This document shows positions 7,817 through 16,037 of a stretch of DNA of 64,000 nucleotides, piece by piece. Position 1 is the stretch's first letter; each line of letters opens with the position of its first letter. Below the pieces are notes generated by a model, which was given only the letters and a program-made list of their open reading frames with translations, did not search any database and was not told the origin of the DNA. The position numbers were made by a program, and so were the translations under genes. The stretch covers positions 1 to 64,000 of the forward strand of contig NZ_CP033917.1 of the NCBI RefSeq assembly GCF_003815655.1, in the 5' to 3' direction. The stretch comes from Chryseobacterium sp. G0201 (lineage in GTDB: Bacteria; Bacteroidota; Bacteroidia; Flavobacteriales; Weeksellaceae).

Positions 7817-9427
7817 TTACAAATGCTTGTTGCCTGTAATTTTTAATTCATTTAAATCTAACTGAGATTCGGCTCTCCTGATTTCGTCGTCAGTAAACTG
7901 TTTTTCTCTCTTAATTTTAAATAATTCTTTTCTCTGCAAGGCAAAAATATCGAGCATAATCTGATGATATTCTTTTAAATCATTCTGTCTGTTGGTGCAC
8001 ATTTCCAGAGAACTTAAATGACCTTTCTGGACAGAAATATCATTCTCAATCGTGTTTTTAAAATTTTCAACCAAACTATTACTTTTCAAACTTGATTCAT
8101 ATTTTTCATTCAATCTATTTACGGCAAGATTATCCAGCCTAATTTGAATGGCTGCCTGCTGTTCATGAGAAGGTAAAATATCATCAATTTCTCCAATTTT
8201 GGTTATTTTAATAATCAAAGGAAGCGTTAATCCCTGAAAAACCAATGTCACAAAAATAACAACGAACGTTATGAAAATAATTAAGTTTCTCAAAGGAAAT
8301 TCTGCCTGATCATTCATCATCACAGGGATTGACAATGCTGTAGCCAAAGAAACCACTCCACGCATTCCTGCCCAACCGATAATCAAAGGGTTTTTCCAAC
8401 CCGGACTTGGGTCTTTTCGTACTTTTTTACTCAACCACCTTGGAATATGAGCTACCGGATAGATCCATAACAAGCGAACAACAATCACGATTAAGCTTAT
8501 TATTAATCCATATTTTATGCCTTCCATTAATGAAGTTTCGCCCAAACCATTGATGATATCGGGAAGCTCAAGTCCTATCAAAACGAAAACCAGGGCATTC
8601 ATTACAAAGATCAATGTATTCCAGACTCCGGTCATATTGATTCTTGTCGTTCCCGTTTTAAAAATTTCATGCGAACGGAAAGACATAAATAATCCTCCAC
8701 TTACGACCGCCATTACTCCCGAAAAATGAAAATGTTCAGCACTCAGAAATAAAATATAAGGCGTCATCACCGTTAATGCTGCATCTATCGCCGGAGTTGT
8801 CGGCAAAAATTTGTGGATAGCGTAGAAAATATGAGCTCCGACAATTCCGACTACCACACCCATTCCTGCAACGAGAAAAAACTGACCTGTCGCTTCATGC
8901 ATGGAAAACATTCCCGTCATCACCGCTGCCAAAGCAAATCTGAAAACGATCAGTGATGAAGCGTCATTGATGAGACTTTCGCCTTCCAACATCGCAATTG
9001 TTCTTTTCGGAACCTTCAAACCCTTTAAAACGGTCGTTGCCGCAATCGCGTCAGGTGGTGACACAATTCCGCCCAACAAAAATCCTAATGCTAATGTAAA
9101 TCCCGGGATCAATGCCTGAGAAGCAAAAGCCACCACAATTGAGGTAAGAAAAACCAGTCCGAAAGCCAATAATCCGATGGTTCTTTTCCATTTCCAGAAA
9201 TCGTTCCATGAAGTGTACCAAGCCGCTTCGTATAAAAGTGGCGGTAAAAATATCAGAAAGATAATTTCCGGATCTAGTTTTAAAACAGGAACTCCGGGAA
9301 TTAAGCTGATTCCCAATCCTGCCAATACCAAGAATATCGGATAGGCTATTTTGATGCGTTGTGCCAGCATTACAAGCAGCATAACGATGAGTAAAAGTCC
9401 TAGTATTAAAAGTAAATCTTCGTGCAT
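7817..9427 (-). CDS. CPA1-type Na+/H+ antiporter
   Basis: A 536-residue inner-membrane antiporter exchanging Na+ (or K+) for H+. The first roughly 400 residues hold 11-12 hydrophobic segments with the CPA1 signatures SPPDAIAATTVLKG and EGESLINDASSLIVFRFA; the Asp residues in these motifs are the expected ion-coordinating residues. The last roughly 130 residues form a charged, helical cytoplasmic tail. Length fits NhaP/YjcE-like proteins. It has its own upstream gap containing a family B repeat. Ion specificity cannot be read from the sequence. Confidence 0.92.
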   Translation of the reverse strand: MHEDLLLILGLLLIVMLLVMLAQRIKIAYPIFLVLAGLGISLIPGVPVLKLDPEIIFLIFLPPLLYEAAWYTSWNDFWKWKRTIGLLAFGLVFLTSIVVAFASQALIPGFTLALGFLLGGIVSPPDAIAATTVLKGLKVPKRTIAMLEGESLINDASSLIVFRFALAAVMTGMFSMHEATGQFFLVAGMGVVVGIVGAHIFYAIHKFLPTTPAIDAALTVMTPYILFLSAEHFHFSGVMAVVSGGLFMSFRSHEIFKTGTTRINMTGVWNTLIFVMNALVFVLIGLELPDIINGLGETSLMEGIKYGLIISLIVIVVRLLWIYPVAHIPRWLSKKVRKDPSPGWKNPLIIGWAGMRGVVSLATALSIPVMMNDQAEFPLRNLIIFITFVVIFVTLVFQGLTLPLIIKITKIGEIDDILPSHEQQAAIQIRLDNLAVNRLNEKYESSLKSNSLVENFKNTIENDISVQKGHLSSLEMCTNRQNDLKEYHQIMLDIFALQRKELFKIKREKQFTDDEIRRAESQLDLNELKITGNKHL

Positions 9428-9485
9428 AATTAGTTTTTTTTCCTAACGCTTCAGTTTCCTTATGTCGGGTTTATAGATTATTTAA

Positions 9486-9550
9486 GTTTTGGCTAAAGCC
9501 AATTGATTTTTAAAATTTATTTAAATGAGCTAAAGCCCTTTTCTATTGAA
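9486..9550. repeat. Dispersed repeat, family B (GGCTAAAGCC...CTATTGAAT), copy 1
   Basis: TTTTGGCTAAAGCCAATTG, an AT-rich centre, then GAGCTAAAGCCC and TTTTCTATTGAAT. The same organisation recurs at 18490-18549, 33361-33424 and 50925-50987. Confidence 0.75.
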
Positions 9551-9606
9551 TACAATATCGTGTTTATTTGTGAAAAACATTCGTATCAATTTGTGTTTAA
9601 ATAGCT

Positions 9607-10227
9607 TTATTTAAAAATCAATGTATTTGCCAATTCAATTTCTTCCTGATTAATAGAATGTCCGAAATTAGCGTAAAATTTTTCGGTAACATCGGCATTC
9701 ATTTCTCTTAAAATATTGGCCGTCGCATACACTCTTTCAACCGGAACATGAAAATCGGGATTGCTTGTACCCAGGAAAATTGGAGTCTGAGCAAAATCGC
9801 CTTTATAATTTTCACGGTTAATTTTATCACCGATAACTCCACCGATAATTGCTACTGCCCCACCAAATTTTTGTGCATTTCGAGCTATAAATTCCAATGT
9901 AAGACAAGCGCCCTGCGAGAATCCGAAAAAATAAATATTTTCAGGTTTAATTCCTGAATCTAAAGCATTTTTCACTGTTTTCCCAATCGTTTCAATGGCT
10001 GATAACAACCACGGTTCGTTTTGTTCGACAGGAGCAATAAATGAAAGCGGATACCAAGTTCCATTCGTGGCTTGTGGCGCTAGTAAGGCATAATCTTCAA
10101 CGTTTAAATGTTGCGATAAACTCAAAATATCCTGCGCGCTTCCTCCGCGGCCATGAATCATAATTAAAGCTTTTTCGGCTTGTTCCAAAGGTTTTCCTGC
10201 TGTTTTAATATCTAAAATATGGCTCAT
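9607..10227 (-). CDS. mhqD: MhqD-like carboxylesterase/phospholipase (alpha/beta hydrolase)
   Basis: A 206-residue serine hydrolase of the carboxylesterase/phospholipase family. The nucleophile elbow GFSQGACL is visible. The oxyanion-hole start IMIHGRGG and the late DFHVPVERV and GHSINQEE segments supply the likely Asp and His. I chose the ATG at 10227, one base after the stop of the upstream dioxygenase (TAA-A-ATG), rather than the longer start at 10275 that would overlap it by 47 bases; this implies translational coupling. In Bacillus subtilis MhqD partners the ring-cleaving dioxygenase MhqO in quinone/hydroquinone resistance, which matches this order. Confidence 0.8.
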   Translation of the reverse strand: MSHILDIKTAGKPLEQAEKALIMIHGRGGSAQDILSLSQHLNVEDYALLAPQATNGTWYPLSFIAPVEQNEPWLLSAIETIGKTVKNALDSGIKPENIYFFGFSQGACLTLEFIARNAQKFGGAVAIIGGVIGDKINRENYKGDFAQTPIFLGTSNPDFHVPVERVYATANILREMNADVTEKFYANFGHSINQEEIELANTLIFK

Positions 10228-10228
10228 T

Positions 10229-11182
10229 TTATCTGAATTTTTCTGTTGGGTAAATAAATTTTGGGAGAACTTCAATTAAATGTTCTCTTTTTTCTTCAAA
10301 CTGCTCCGGAAGCATTAAATCTTCTCCTAATGAAGCTAATTCTTCATCAATATCGAATCCCGGACCTGAAGTGGCGATCTCAAATAAAACGCCTCCCGGT
10401 TCTTTAAAATATACTGAAGTGAAATATTTTCTGTCTTTCACTTCGGTATGCTGTAAGCCGAATTCGTTTAATTTTTCAATCATTTCAAGTTGTGACTGCG
10501 CATCCGGTGTCGCAAAGGCAACGTGATGAACGGTTCCTCTTCCTGCCAAGCCTTTCAAAGCGTTTGGTGTGCACAATAAATCAACATATTTTCCGGGAAG
10601 ATCCTCTGTTCCGAATCTGAATCTGTCGGAAGTTTCCGAGATCAGCTGATGATCCATTTTATTCGTCAGTAATGCTCCTGTTCTTTCATAAGAATCTAGC
10701 CAGATTTCTACGTGATGAATTCCTTTGATAGCATAATCCTTTGGAATAAATCCGTTGTAGTAGCCTTTTCGATTGTCTTTATCATTAAAAACCAATTCAA
10801 GCCCAAGTCCGTCAAAATCTTCAAGATAAATAAAAACTTCTCCCGAAAACCTTTCCTGAGGCTGTTTGAAAGGGATATTAAACTGATTCAAACGATTCAA
10901 CCAATAATCCAACGCATCCATAGAAACCGAAAAAGCCGTGGTATTCAACATTCCTTTGCCATGTCGTCCGTTGACCAATCCTTTTCCATACGGGAAAGTA
11001 GTCATGATCGTGCCCGGAGTTCCGAATTCATCCCCAAAATAAAAGTGATAAACATCAGAATAATCAAAATTGACCGTCTTTTTTATTAATCGAAGTCCTA
11101 AAACTCCTATATAAAAGTCTATATTTTCCTGTACATCGCCTGTAATGGCTGTAACGTGGTGAAGTCCTGTTATAAGTGGCAT
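10229..11182 (-). CDS. mhqO: MhqO-type ring-cleaving dioxygenase
   Basis: A 317-residue protein with two glyoxalase/bleomycin-resistance (VOC) modules, residues about 5-140 and 150-290. Metal-ligand candidates are visible in LHHVTAITGD, HHVEIW, HHVAFA and GGVLFEIATSGPGFDIDEEL. MhqO-family extradiol dioxygenases protect against catechol and hydroquinone compounds. Its stop is one base from the ATG of the MhqD-like hydrolase, so the pair is one operon. It is clearly paralogous to the protein at 11615-12547, but the two differ enough for an old duplication. Confidence 0.88.
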   Translation of the reverse strand: MPLITGLHHVTAITGDVQENIDFYIGVLGLRLIKKTVNFDYSDVYHFYFGDEFGTPGTIMTTFPYGKGLVNGRHGKGMLNTTAFSVSMDALDYWLNRLNQFNIPFKQPQERFSGEVFIYLEDFDGLGLELVFNDKDNRKGYYNGFIPKDYAIKGIHHVEIWLDSYERTGALLTNKMDHQLISETSDRFRFGTEDLPGKYVDLLCTPNALKGLAGRGTVHHVAFATPDAQSQLEMIEKLNEFGLQHTEVKDRKYFTSVYFKEPGGVLFEIATSGPGFDIDEELASLGEDLMLPEQFEEKREHLIEVLPKFIYPTEKFR

Positions 11183-11261
11183 TTTCTTTAGTTTTTAGCT
11201 TTTGGTTGTTAGTGTTTGGTGTTTGGATGTTCGTGTTTGGTTTAAAACTTTGAGATTCTGT

Positions 11262-11558
11262 TTACAATTCCTCTTTCAACCAAACGTCATTATATTGTTC
11301 AGGATTGCGTTTGAATTGTGCGTGAACGTACGGACACAATGGTACAATTTTCAAATCATTTTCTATTGCGTAGGAAACCAGTTTTTCTAATAATATTTTT
11401 GCGAAACCTTTTCCTGCATACTCTTCATTAACTTCTGTGTGATAAACGGTTAATTTTTTTCCGATCACTGAGATATCCATTTTTCCTGCTTTGTTATCGT
11501 CTGAGAAAAGCTGAACTTCTCCTTTTACATTTCCTAAAACTACTTCTGTTCTTTCCAT
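11262..11558 (-). CDS. Small GNAT-like N-acetyltransferase (YjdJ type)
   Basis: 98 residues matching the short GCN5-related acetyltransferase family (Yjdj/Gtl3 type). It contains the strand DISVIGKKLTVYHTEV, the acetyl-CoA-loop segment EEYAGKGFAKILLEKLVSYA and the typical ending LKIVPLCPYVHAQFKRNPEQ. The substrate is unknown. It sits between the two MhqO genes on the same strand and may be co-transcribed with them. Confidence 0.85.
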   Translation of the reverse strand: MERTEVVLGNVKGEVQLFSDDNKAGKMDISVIGKKLTVYHTEVNEEYAGKGFAKILLEKLVSYAIENDLKIVPLCPYVHAQFKRNPEQYNDVWLKEEL

Positions 11559-11614
11559 TGTATTATTTTTTGCTTATTGCTAAGATATATTGTTTACCAA
11601 AACTGAGTAATGAT

Positions 11615-12547
11615 CTATGATAACTTCGGTAAAACCTCAACTATTTTTTTACGCAAAGTTTCGTGTTGTTTTGGAAGTTTTAAGTGAGTTCCCAATTCAT
11701 TCAAAGGTTCATCAACAGTGAATCCCGGGTTGTCGGTTGCTATTTCGAATAAAACTCCACCCGGTTCACGGAAATACAATGAGTAGAAATAATCTCTGTC
11801 GATTTTTGGAGTGATATTTAATCCTGCTGACATTACTTTTTCACGGTATTCCATTAAAACATTGTCGTCTTTTACACGGAAAGCAATGTGGTGATTGGTC
11901 CCCGCAGCGTTTCTTCCCGCAACAATTTTATCGTTTTGAATAATATCAATCAAATTTGCCGTTTCTATTGAATCTGTTGCGAAACGAAATCTTTCACCTT
12001 CGTGTTTTTGAAGATCATATCCTAAAATATCTGTCAAAACTTTGATCGTTGGATCTGCTTTTTTCAATGTTAAAGTCACATTATGGAAACCTTTTAAAGC
12101 ATTTTCATCTTTAATATCATCGGTTGTCCAAACTTTTCTGTCATCCGGAGTTGAAGATTCGATGAACTGTAACTGTAAACCATCCGGATCTTTAAAGGAG
12201 ATCATTTTTTCACCAAAAATTTCGCCTTCTTCAACATTGACATTGAACTGTTGAAAACGGTTTTTCCAAAATTCCAAGCTTCCTTTTGGAACTGAATATC
12301 CGATGTGAGTTGCCAATCCGCCTCCGTTTGTTCCTTTTCCTATTCCTTCCCAGGGAAAGAAAGTTAAAATTGTTCCCGGAGTTCCTGTTTCGTTTCCGAA
12401 ATAAAAGTGATATGTTCCCGGATCATCAAAGTTTACCGTTTTCTTTACCAATCTCAATCCTAAAACCTGAGTATAAAAATCAAGATTTCTTTTTGCGTTG
12501 TCAGCGATCGCTGTTATGTGATGTAATCCTAAAATTCTATTTTCCAT
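11615..12547 (-). CDS. MhqO-type ring-cleaving dioxygenase, second copy
   Basis: A 310-residue two-module VOC protein. It shares the opening LGLHHITAIADNAKRNLDFY and the GGVLFEIATDNPGFTVDEPL ending with the neighbour at 10229. The predicted role is non-haem-iron extradiol cleavage of quinol-type aromatics. Its promoter block (12551-12622) is nearly identical to that of the pirin gene, and it lies at the head of a minus-strand run: dioxygenase, acetyltransferase, MhqO, MhqD. Confidence 0.88.
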   Translation of the reverse strand: MENRILGLHHITAIADNAKRNLDFYTQVLGLRLVKKTVNFDDPGTYHFYFGNETGTPGTILTFFPWEGIGKGTNGGGLATHIGYSVPKGSLEFWKNRFQQFNVNVEEGEIFGEKMISFKDPDGLQLQFIESSTPDDRKVWTTDDIKDENALKGFHNVTLTLKKADPTIKVLTDILGYDLQKHEGERFRFATDSIETANLIDIIQNDKIVAGRNAAGTNHHIAFRVKDDNVLMEYREKVMSAGLNITPKIDRDYFYSLYFREPGGVLFEIATDNPGFTVDEPLNELGTHLKLPKQHETLRKKIVEVLPKLS

Positions 12548-12574
12548 TTTGTTATTTGTTTAATTTTGATATGA

Positions 12575-12582
12575 CAAATTTA
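12575..12582 (-). promoter_or_regulatory. Promoter -7 box of the second mhqO gene
   Basis: The minus strand reads TAAATTTG (TAnnTTTG consensus), predicting a 5' leader of about 20 bases before the ATG at 12547. The surrounding block matches the pirin promoter. Confidence 0.6.
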
Positions 12583-12603
12583 GGGTGATGGAAATTCCTG
12601 CAC

Positions 12604-12619
12604 ATTTAACTAGTTTAAT
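12604..12619. promoter_or_regulatory. Candidate operator, copy 2 (ATTTAACTAGTTTAAT)
   Basis: Identical to the 16-mer at 6544-6559, with the same distance to the -7 box and to the start codon region. It overlaps the expected -33 region. Confidence 0.55.
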
Positions 12620-12839
12620 AAATGACATTTTTTAATTTCTTTTGTCTTGAAACAAAAGAAACAAAAATTCAAGATTGGAAACTTCTGCTAAAAATGATTT
12701 TTGTAACGCTACATTTTTCTATTCAGATAAAATAAAAATGCGTAATTAAAAATAAATTTAAAATACTGAAAATCAAGCAATTTAAAATTAATTTTACAAA
12801 AAGTCTACTTTTTTAGTGGACTAATAAAAATTTATGCCT

Positions 12840-12847
12840 TATATTTG
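12840..12847 (+). promoter_or_regulatory. Promoter -7 box of the met operon leader
   Basis: TATATTTG fits the Bacteroidota TAnnTTTG element. Transcription would begin near 12854, about 48 bases before the leader peptide and 195 bases before metN. No clear TTG is seen at -33. Confidence 0.55.
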
Positions 12848-12901
12848 CACCCGTATTCAAGTTTGGAAATGATAATGGAATCAAAATTCAGATATAATTC
12901 A

Positions 12902-12970
12902 ATGAAGAAATTTAACATCAATATCATGATGCAATGCTGTATGGCTTATTATGAGAATTTTAGTGGTTGA
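12902..12970 (+). CDS. Met/Cys-rich leader peptide of the methionine importer operon
   Basis: A 22-codon ORF (ATG to TGA) in the metN leader. It begins MKKFNIN and contains the run IMMQCCM, so internal Met and Cys codons cluster at about 12926-12943. A strong terminator-like hairpin follows its stop codon by 26 bases and precedes metN. Composition, size, position upstream of a methionine importer and the following hairpin all fit a transcription-attenuation leader peptide sensing charged Met-tRNA and/or Cys-tRNA. The reading is direct; the regulatory role is inference. Confidence 0.65.
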   Translation: MKKFNINIMMQCCMAYYENFSG

Positions 12971-12996
12971 CCTTACTTTTATATGACATATTTTTA

Positions 12997-13026
12997 AAGG
13001 CCTTACCACGTTGTAAGGCCTTTTTT
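12997..13026 (+). terminator. Attenuator hairpin upstream of metN
   Basis: A perfect 10-bp stem AAGGCCTTAC/GTAAGGCCTT with a 6-base loop, followed by TTTTTT. It lies between the leader peptide and metN, so it would stop transcription before the operon. The segment CCTTAC right after the leader stop codon (12971-12976) can pair with either arm and could form a competing structure. Confidence 0.75.
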
Positions 13027-13048
13027 ATTTAATCAAGAACAACATAAA

Positions 13049-14077
13049 ATGATAGAAATAAAGAACATCTCAAAAACATTTCATCAAAAAAAGCAATCTT
13101 TTAAGGCGTTGGATGATGTAAGTCTGAATGTTGAACAAGGAGATATTGTAGGAATCATCGGTTTTTCAGGAGCAGGAAAAAGCACGCTGATCAGAACCGT
13201 CAATTTATTGGAAAAACCAGATCATGGACAAATTATTATTAACGGAAATGATTTTACAAAACTTAATTCAAGACAATTAGCAAAAGAGCGAAAAAAAATC
13301 GGAATGATTTTCCAGCATTTTAATCTGCTTTCTTCAAGAACCGTTTTTGAAAATGTAGCACTTCCTTTAGAATTAGATAACAATAATAAATCGGATATTC
13401 AAAATAAAGTAAACGAATTACTAAAAATCGTAGGATTGGAGGACAAAGCGAATGATTACCCTAAAAGTCTTTCGGGCGGACAAAAACAAAGAGTGGCCAT
13501 CGCAAGAGCACTTGCCAACGATCCGTATCTCCTGCTTTGTGACGAAGCGACGAGTGCGCTGGATCCGGCAACAACTCAATCTATTTTACAGTTATTGAGA
13601 GATATTAATCTAAGGTTGGGAATTACTATTTTATTGATTACTCACGAAATGGAAGTTATCAAATCGATTTGTAACCACGTCGCCGTGATAGACAAAGGAA
13701 AACTTTTAGCAAAAGGAACTTTAAGCGAGATCATCTCTAATAAAGACAATCCGATCATCAAACAATTTTTAAACTCAGGTGTTATGACTATACCACAAGA
13801 ATTGAATAAAAAACTACAAAAAGAACCACAAGCAGGATTATTTCCACTTGTCGAAATAGAAATTGACGAACATATATCTGTTGAAAATCTTCTTTCAATA
13901 ATCTATGACAAATATAAAATTCCATACAAGCTTTTGAAAGCTGATGTAGAATATCTTGGGGATTCAAATTTCGGGAAATTATTACTACAGCTTCAGGGTG
14001 AAGATGAAGAAAACCAAAAAGCAATCTATTATTTTAATCAGAATAAAATTCAAAATACAGTAAAAGGTTATGCTTAG
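13049..14077 (+). CDS. metN: Methionine ABC transporter ATP-binding protein
   Basis: 342 residues. Walker A is GFSGAGKST (38-46); the ABC signature LSGGQKQRVAIARAL and Walker B LLLCDEATSALDP follow. A C-terminal NIL-type domain (about 265-340), which senses methionine in MetN proteins, is present (FPLVEIEIDEHISVENLLSIIYDKYKIPYKLLKADVEY). It energises MetI/MetQ import of methionine. The last 8 bases overlap metI. Expression is probably set by the leader attenuator upstream. Confidence 0.95.
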   Translation: MIEIKNISKTFHQKKQSFKALDDVSLNVEQGDIVGIIGFSGAGKSTLIRTVNLLEKPDHGQIIINGNDFTKLNSRQLAKERKKIGMIFQHFNLLSSRTVFENVALPLELDNNNKSDIQNKVNELLKIVGLEDKANDYPKSLSGGQKQRVAIARALANDPYLLLCDEATSALDPATTQSILQLLRDINLRLGITILLITHEMEVIKSICNHVAVIDKGKLLAKGTLSEIISNKDNPIIKQFLNSGVMTIPQELNKKLQKEPQAGLFPLVEIEIDEHISVENLLSIIYDKYKIPYKLLKADVEYLGDSNFGKLLLQLQGEDEENQKAIYYFNQNKIQNTVKGYA

Positions 14078-14726
14078 TGATACAGTAATTTCGCTTTTGT
14101 CGAAAGGAGTTTGGGAAACAATTTATATGACTTTTGTTTCAGGATTTTTCGGATTTATTTTAGGACTTCCTGTCGGGATTCTTTTATTCATGACACGAAA
14201 AGGACAGCTTTTAGAAAATGTATATTATAATAGGATTTTATCTGTTTTGGTTAATATTTTCCGTTCCATTCCTTTCATTATTTTGATCGTTTGGATGATA
14301 CCTTTCACAAGAACTTTGGTTGGGACATCTATTGGAGTGAATGCTGCTTTGGTTCCTTTAAGTATTGGTGCGGCGCCATTTATTGCAAGATTAGTTGAAA
14401 ACAGTCTTCTTGAAGTTCCGGCTGGTTTAATTGAGACTGCCAGAGCATTAGGAGCTACTCCATTTCAAATTATCAAAAAAGTCTTGCTTCCTGAAGCACT
14501 TCCTTCATTGATCAATAACGCAACCATCACTTTGATCACTTTAGTAGGATATTCTGCAATGGGCGGAGCTGTTGGGGCAGGCGGATTGGGACAGATCGGA
14601 TATCAATATGGTTATATCGGCTATGATGCGGTTATTATGAATCTTGTGCTTGGATTATTGGTTGCTATTGTATTTATCATTCAATTTTCTGGTGATAGAT
14701 TGGCGAAAATATTTGATCATCGCTGA
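14070..14726 (+). CDS. metI: Methionine ABC transporter permease
   Basis: 218 residues, five predicted membrane helices, and the EAA-type coupling loop ETARALGATPFQIIKKVLLPEALPS that contacts the ATPase. The ending GAVGAGGLGQIGYQYGY is typical of MetI. The ATG overlaps the end of metN by 8 bases, giving translational coupling. Confidence 0.95.
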   Translation: MLSDTVISLLSKGVWETIYMTFVSGFFGFILGLPVGILLFMTRKGQLLENVYYNRILSVLVNIFRSIPFIILIVWMIPFTRTLVGTSIGVNAALVPLSIGAAPFIARLVENSLLEVPAGLIETARALGATPFQIIKKVLLPEALPSLINNATITLITLVGYSAMGGAVGAGGLGQIGYQYGYIGYDAVIMNLVLGLLVAIVFIIQFSGDRLAKIFDHR

Positions 14727-14738
14727 TTTTAGTTAAAC

Positions 14739-14882
14739 GCAAAGGCGCAAAAAAATAAATAATAATGTTTTTAAGACGCTAGGATTTTATCTCCGATAAA
14801 ATTGTTTGTGTTATAATTGAAAATCTTAGATTTTCTTGCGCCTTAAAATCTACATAAATATTTGAAAACTTTGCGCCTTTGC
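14739..14882. repeat. Long inverted repeat, family C (CGCAAAGGCGCAAA...TTTGCGCCTTTGCG)
   Basis: Perfect 14-bp terminal arms flank about 115 bp that contains further partial repeats (TTGCGCCTTAAAAT). It lies between metI and metQ, so the metQ transcript would carry or start beyond it. A decayed relative with ACGCAAAG and CTTTGCGTTT ends is at 33188-33336. Confidence 0.7.
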
Positions 14883-14922
14883 GATATAAAACAAAAAAAA
14901 TAATTAAAGAAAATAATTTACA

Positions 14923-15732
14923 ATGAAAAAAATAAAGATTTTAAGTTTCTTAGCAGCTGGTTTGCTATTATTTACAGCTTGTAATTCACCAAAAAAAGAA
15001 GATCCGAATTTCATTAAAGTCGGTATCACATCAGGCCCGGAACAGGAAATTGCAGAAGTGGCTAAAAAAGTTGCTAAGGAAAAATACAACCTTGAAGTTG
15101 AGCTCGTTTCTTTTAATGATTATGTAGTTCCAAATGAAGCACTGAACAATGGAGATATTGATGCTAATGCTTTTCAACATGCTCCTTATTTGAATGAACA
15201 ATCAAAACAGAGAGGTTACAAACTAGCAGTTGTCGGAAATACTTTTCTCTATCCGATCGTAGCGTATTCAAAAAAGATCAAAAATATCAACGAACTTCAA
15301 AACGGAAGTACGGTTGTTATTCCAAATGACCCTACAAACGGTGGCCGTTCATTGCTTCTTTTGCAGAAAAACGGATTAGTAAAATTAAAAGAAGGAATTG
15401 GTTTATTACCTAAAGTCACTGATATTGTTGATAACCCAAAACAGTTGAAAATTATAGAAATTGAAGCTCCACAATTGCCAAGAGTTTTGGATGATAAAGA
15501 AGTTGTGATTGCGATTATAAATAACAATTTCGCAGCTCAGGCAGGATTAGATGAAACTAAATTCGGAATTTTTAAAGAAGATAAAGATTCTCCGTATGTA
15601 AATCTTGTGGTTTCAAGAGAAGATAACAAAAACGATGAGAAAGTGAAAAATTTTCTGAAAGCTTATCAATCTGACGAAGTTGTAAAAAAAGCCGGAGAGA
15701 TTTTCAAAGGCGGAGCGGTTAAAGGTTGGTAG
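14923..15732 (+). CDS. metQ: Methionine-binding lipoprotein
   Basis: 269 residues. A lipoprotein signal ends in LFTAC (Cys20), so the protein is membrane-anchored in the periplasm. The body matches the NlpA/MetQ family: IKVGITSGPEQEIAEVAKKVA, EVELVSFNDYVVPNEALNNGDIDANAFQHAPYL and IPNDPTNGGRSLLLLQKNGL. It delivers methionine to MetNI. It follows metI by 196 bases that hold an inverted repeat; a terminator lies about 105 bases past the stop. Confidence 0.95.
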   Translation: MKKIKILSFLAAGLLLFTACNSPKKEDPNFIKVGITSGPEQEIAEVAKKVAKEKYNLEVELVSFNDYVVPNEALNNGDIDANAFQHAPYLNEQSKQRGYKLAVVGNTFLYPIVAYSKKIKNINELQNGSTVVIPNDPTNGGRSLLLLQKNGLVKLKEGIGLLPKVTDIVDNPKQLKIIEIEAPQLPRVLDDKEVVIAIINNNFAAQAGLDETKFGIFKEDKDSPYVNLVVSREDNKNDEKVKNFLKAYQSDEVVKKAGEIFKGGAVKGW

Positions 15733-15837
15733 CAAAAGGGGTAATCGTGAATTTTACAATATTATGGAAAAATTGACTCATTGACAATTCACCATTAACC
15801 ATTCACATTAAACATATTCTATTATTATATATCGAAG

Positions 15838-15879
15838 CATCATTTTGTGAAATTTATATTTCCGAAATGATGTTTTTTT
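15838..15879 (+). terminator. metQ terminator
   Basis: CATCATTTTG pairs with CGAAATGATG (one G-U pair), the loop region can pair further (GAAAT/ATTTC), and TTTTTTT follows. Confidence 0.75.
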
Positions 15880-15983
15880 ATTTTAAACTCTTTCTTTCAA
15901 AACTTATATCAATTAAACACGCATTTTTCTTAATTACAATTGGTTAATAATGACCATTTATGCAAAAAACATATTTTCTCAAT

Positions 15984-16013
15984 TTGAGATAATAAATATT
16001 TTTATTATTTTTG
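15984..16013 (+). promoter_or_regulatory. Promoter of the GH3 gene
   Basis: A TTG at 15984-15986, a 19-base spacer and TATTTTTG at 16006-16013 match the Bacteroidota promoter TTG-N19-TAnnTTTG. Transcription would start near 16020, giving a leader of about 18 bases before the ATG at 16038. This also argues against the TTG start at 16011. Confidence 0.75.
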
Positions 16014-16037
16014 TTACGAATCAATAAAAAGGTTTTT

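Larger units (their letters stand above)
15733..16037. other. Intergenic region between metQ and the GH3 gene
   Basis: It contains a tract of degenerate CCATTAACCATTC-type repeats (about 15770-15810), the metQ terminator and the GH3 promoter. I see no coding sequence. Confidence 0.5.

Noticed and set aside
12997..13026. SAM riboswitch upstream of metN
   Set aside because: The leader has a short ORF and one terminator hairpin, but I could not find the multi-helix core of a known SAM riboswitch class by eye; a covariance search would decide.
16011..16037. TTG start extending the GH3 protein
   Set aside because: The TTG overlaps the -7 promoter box, and the ATG at 16038 starts directly on a signal peptide.
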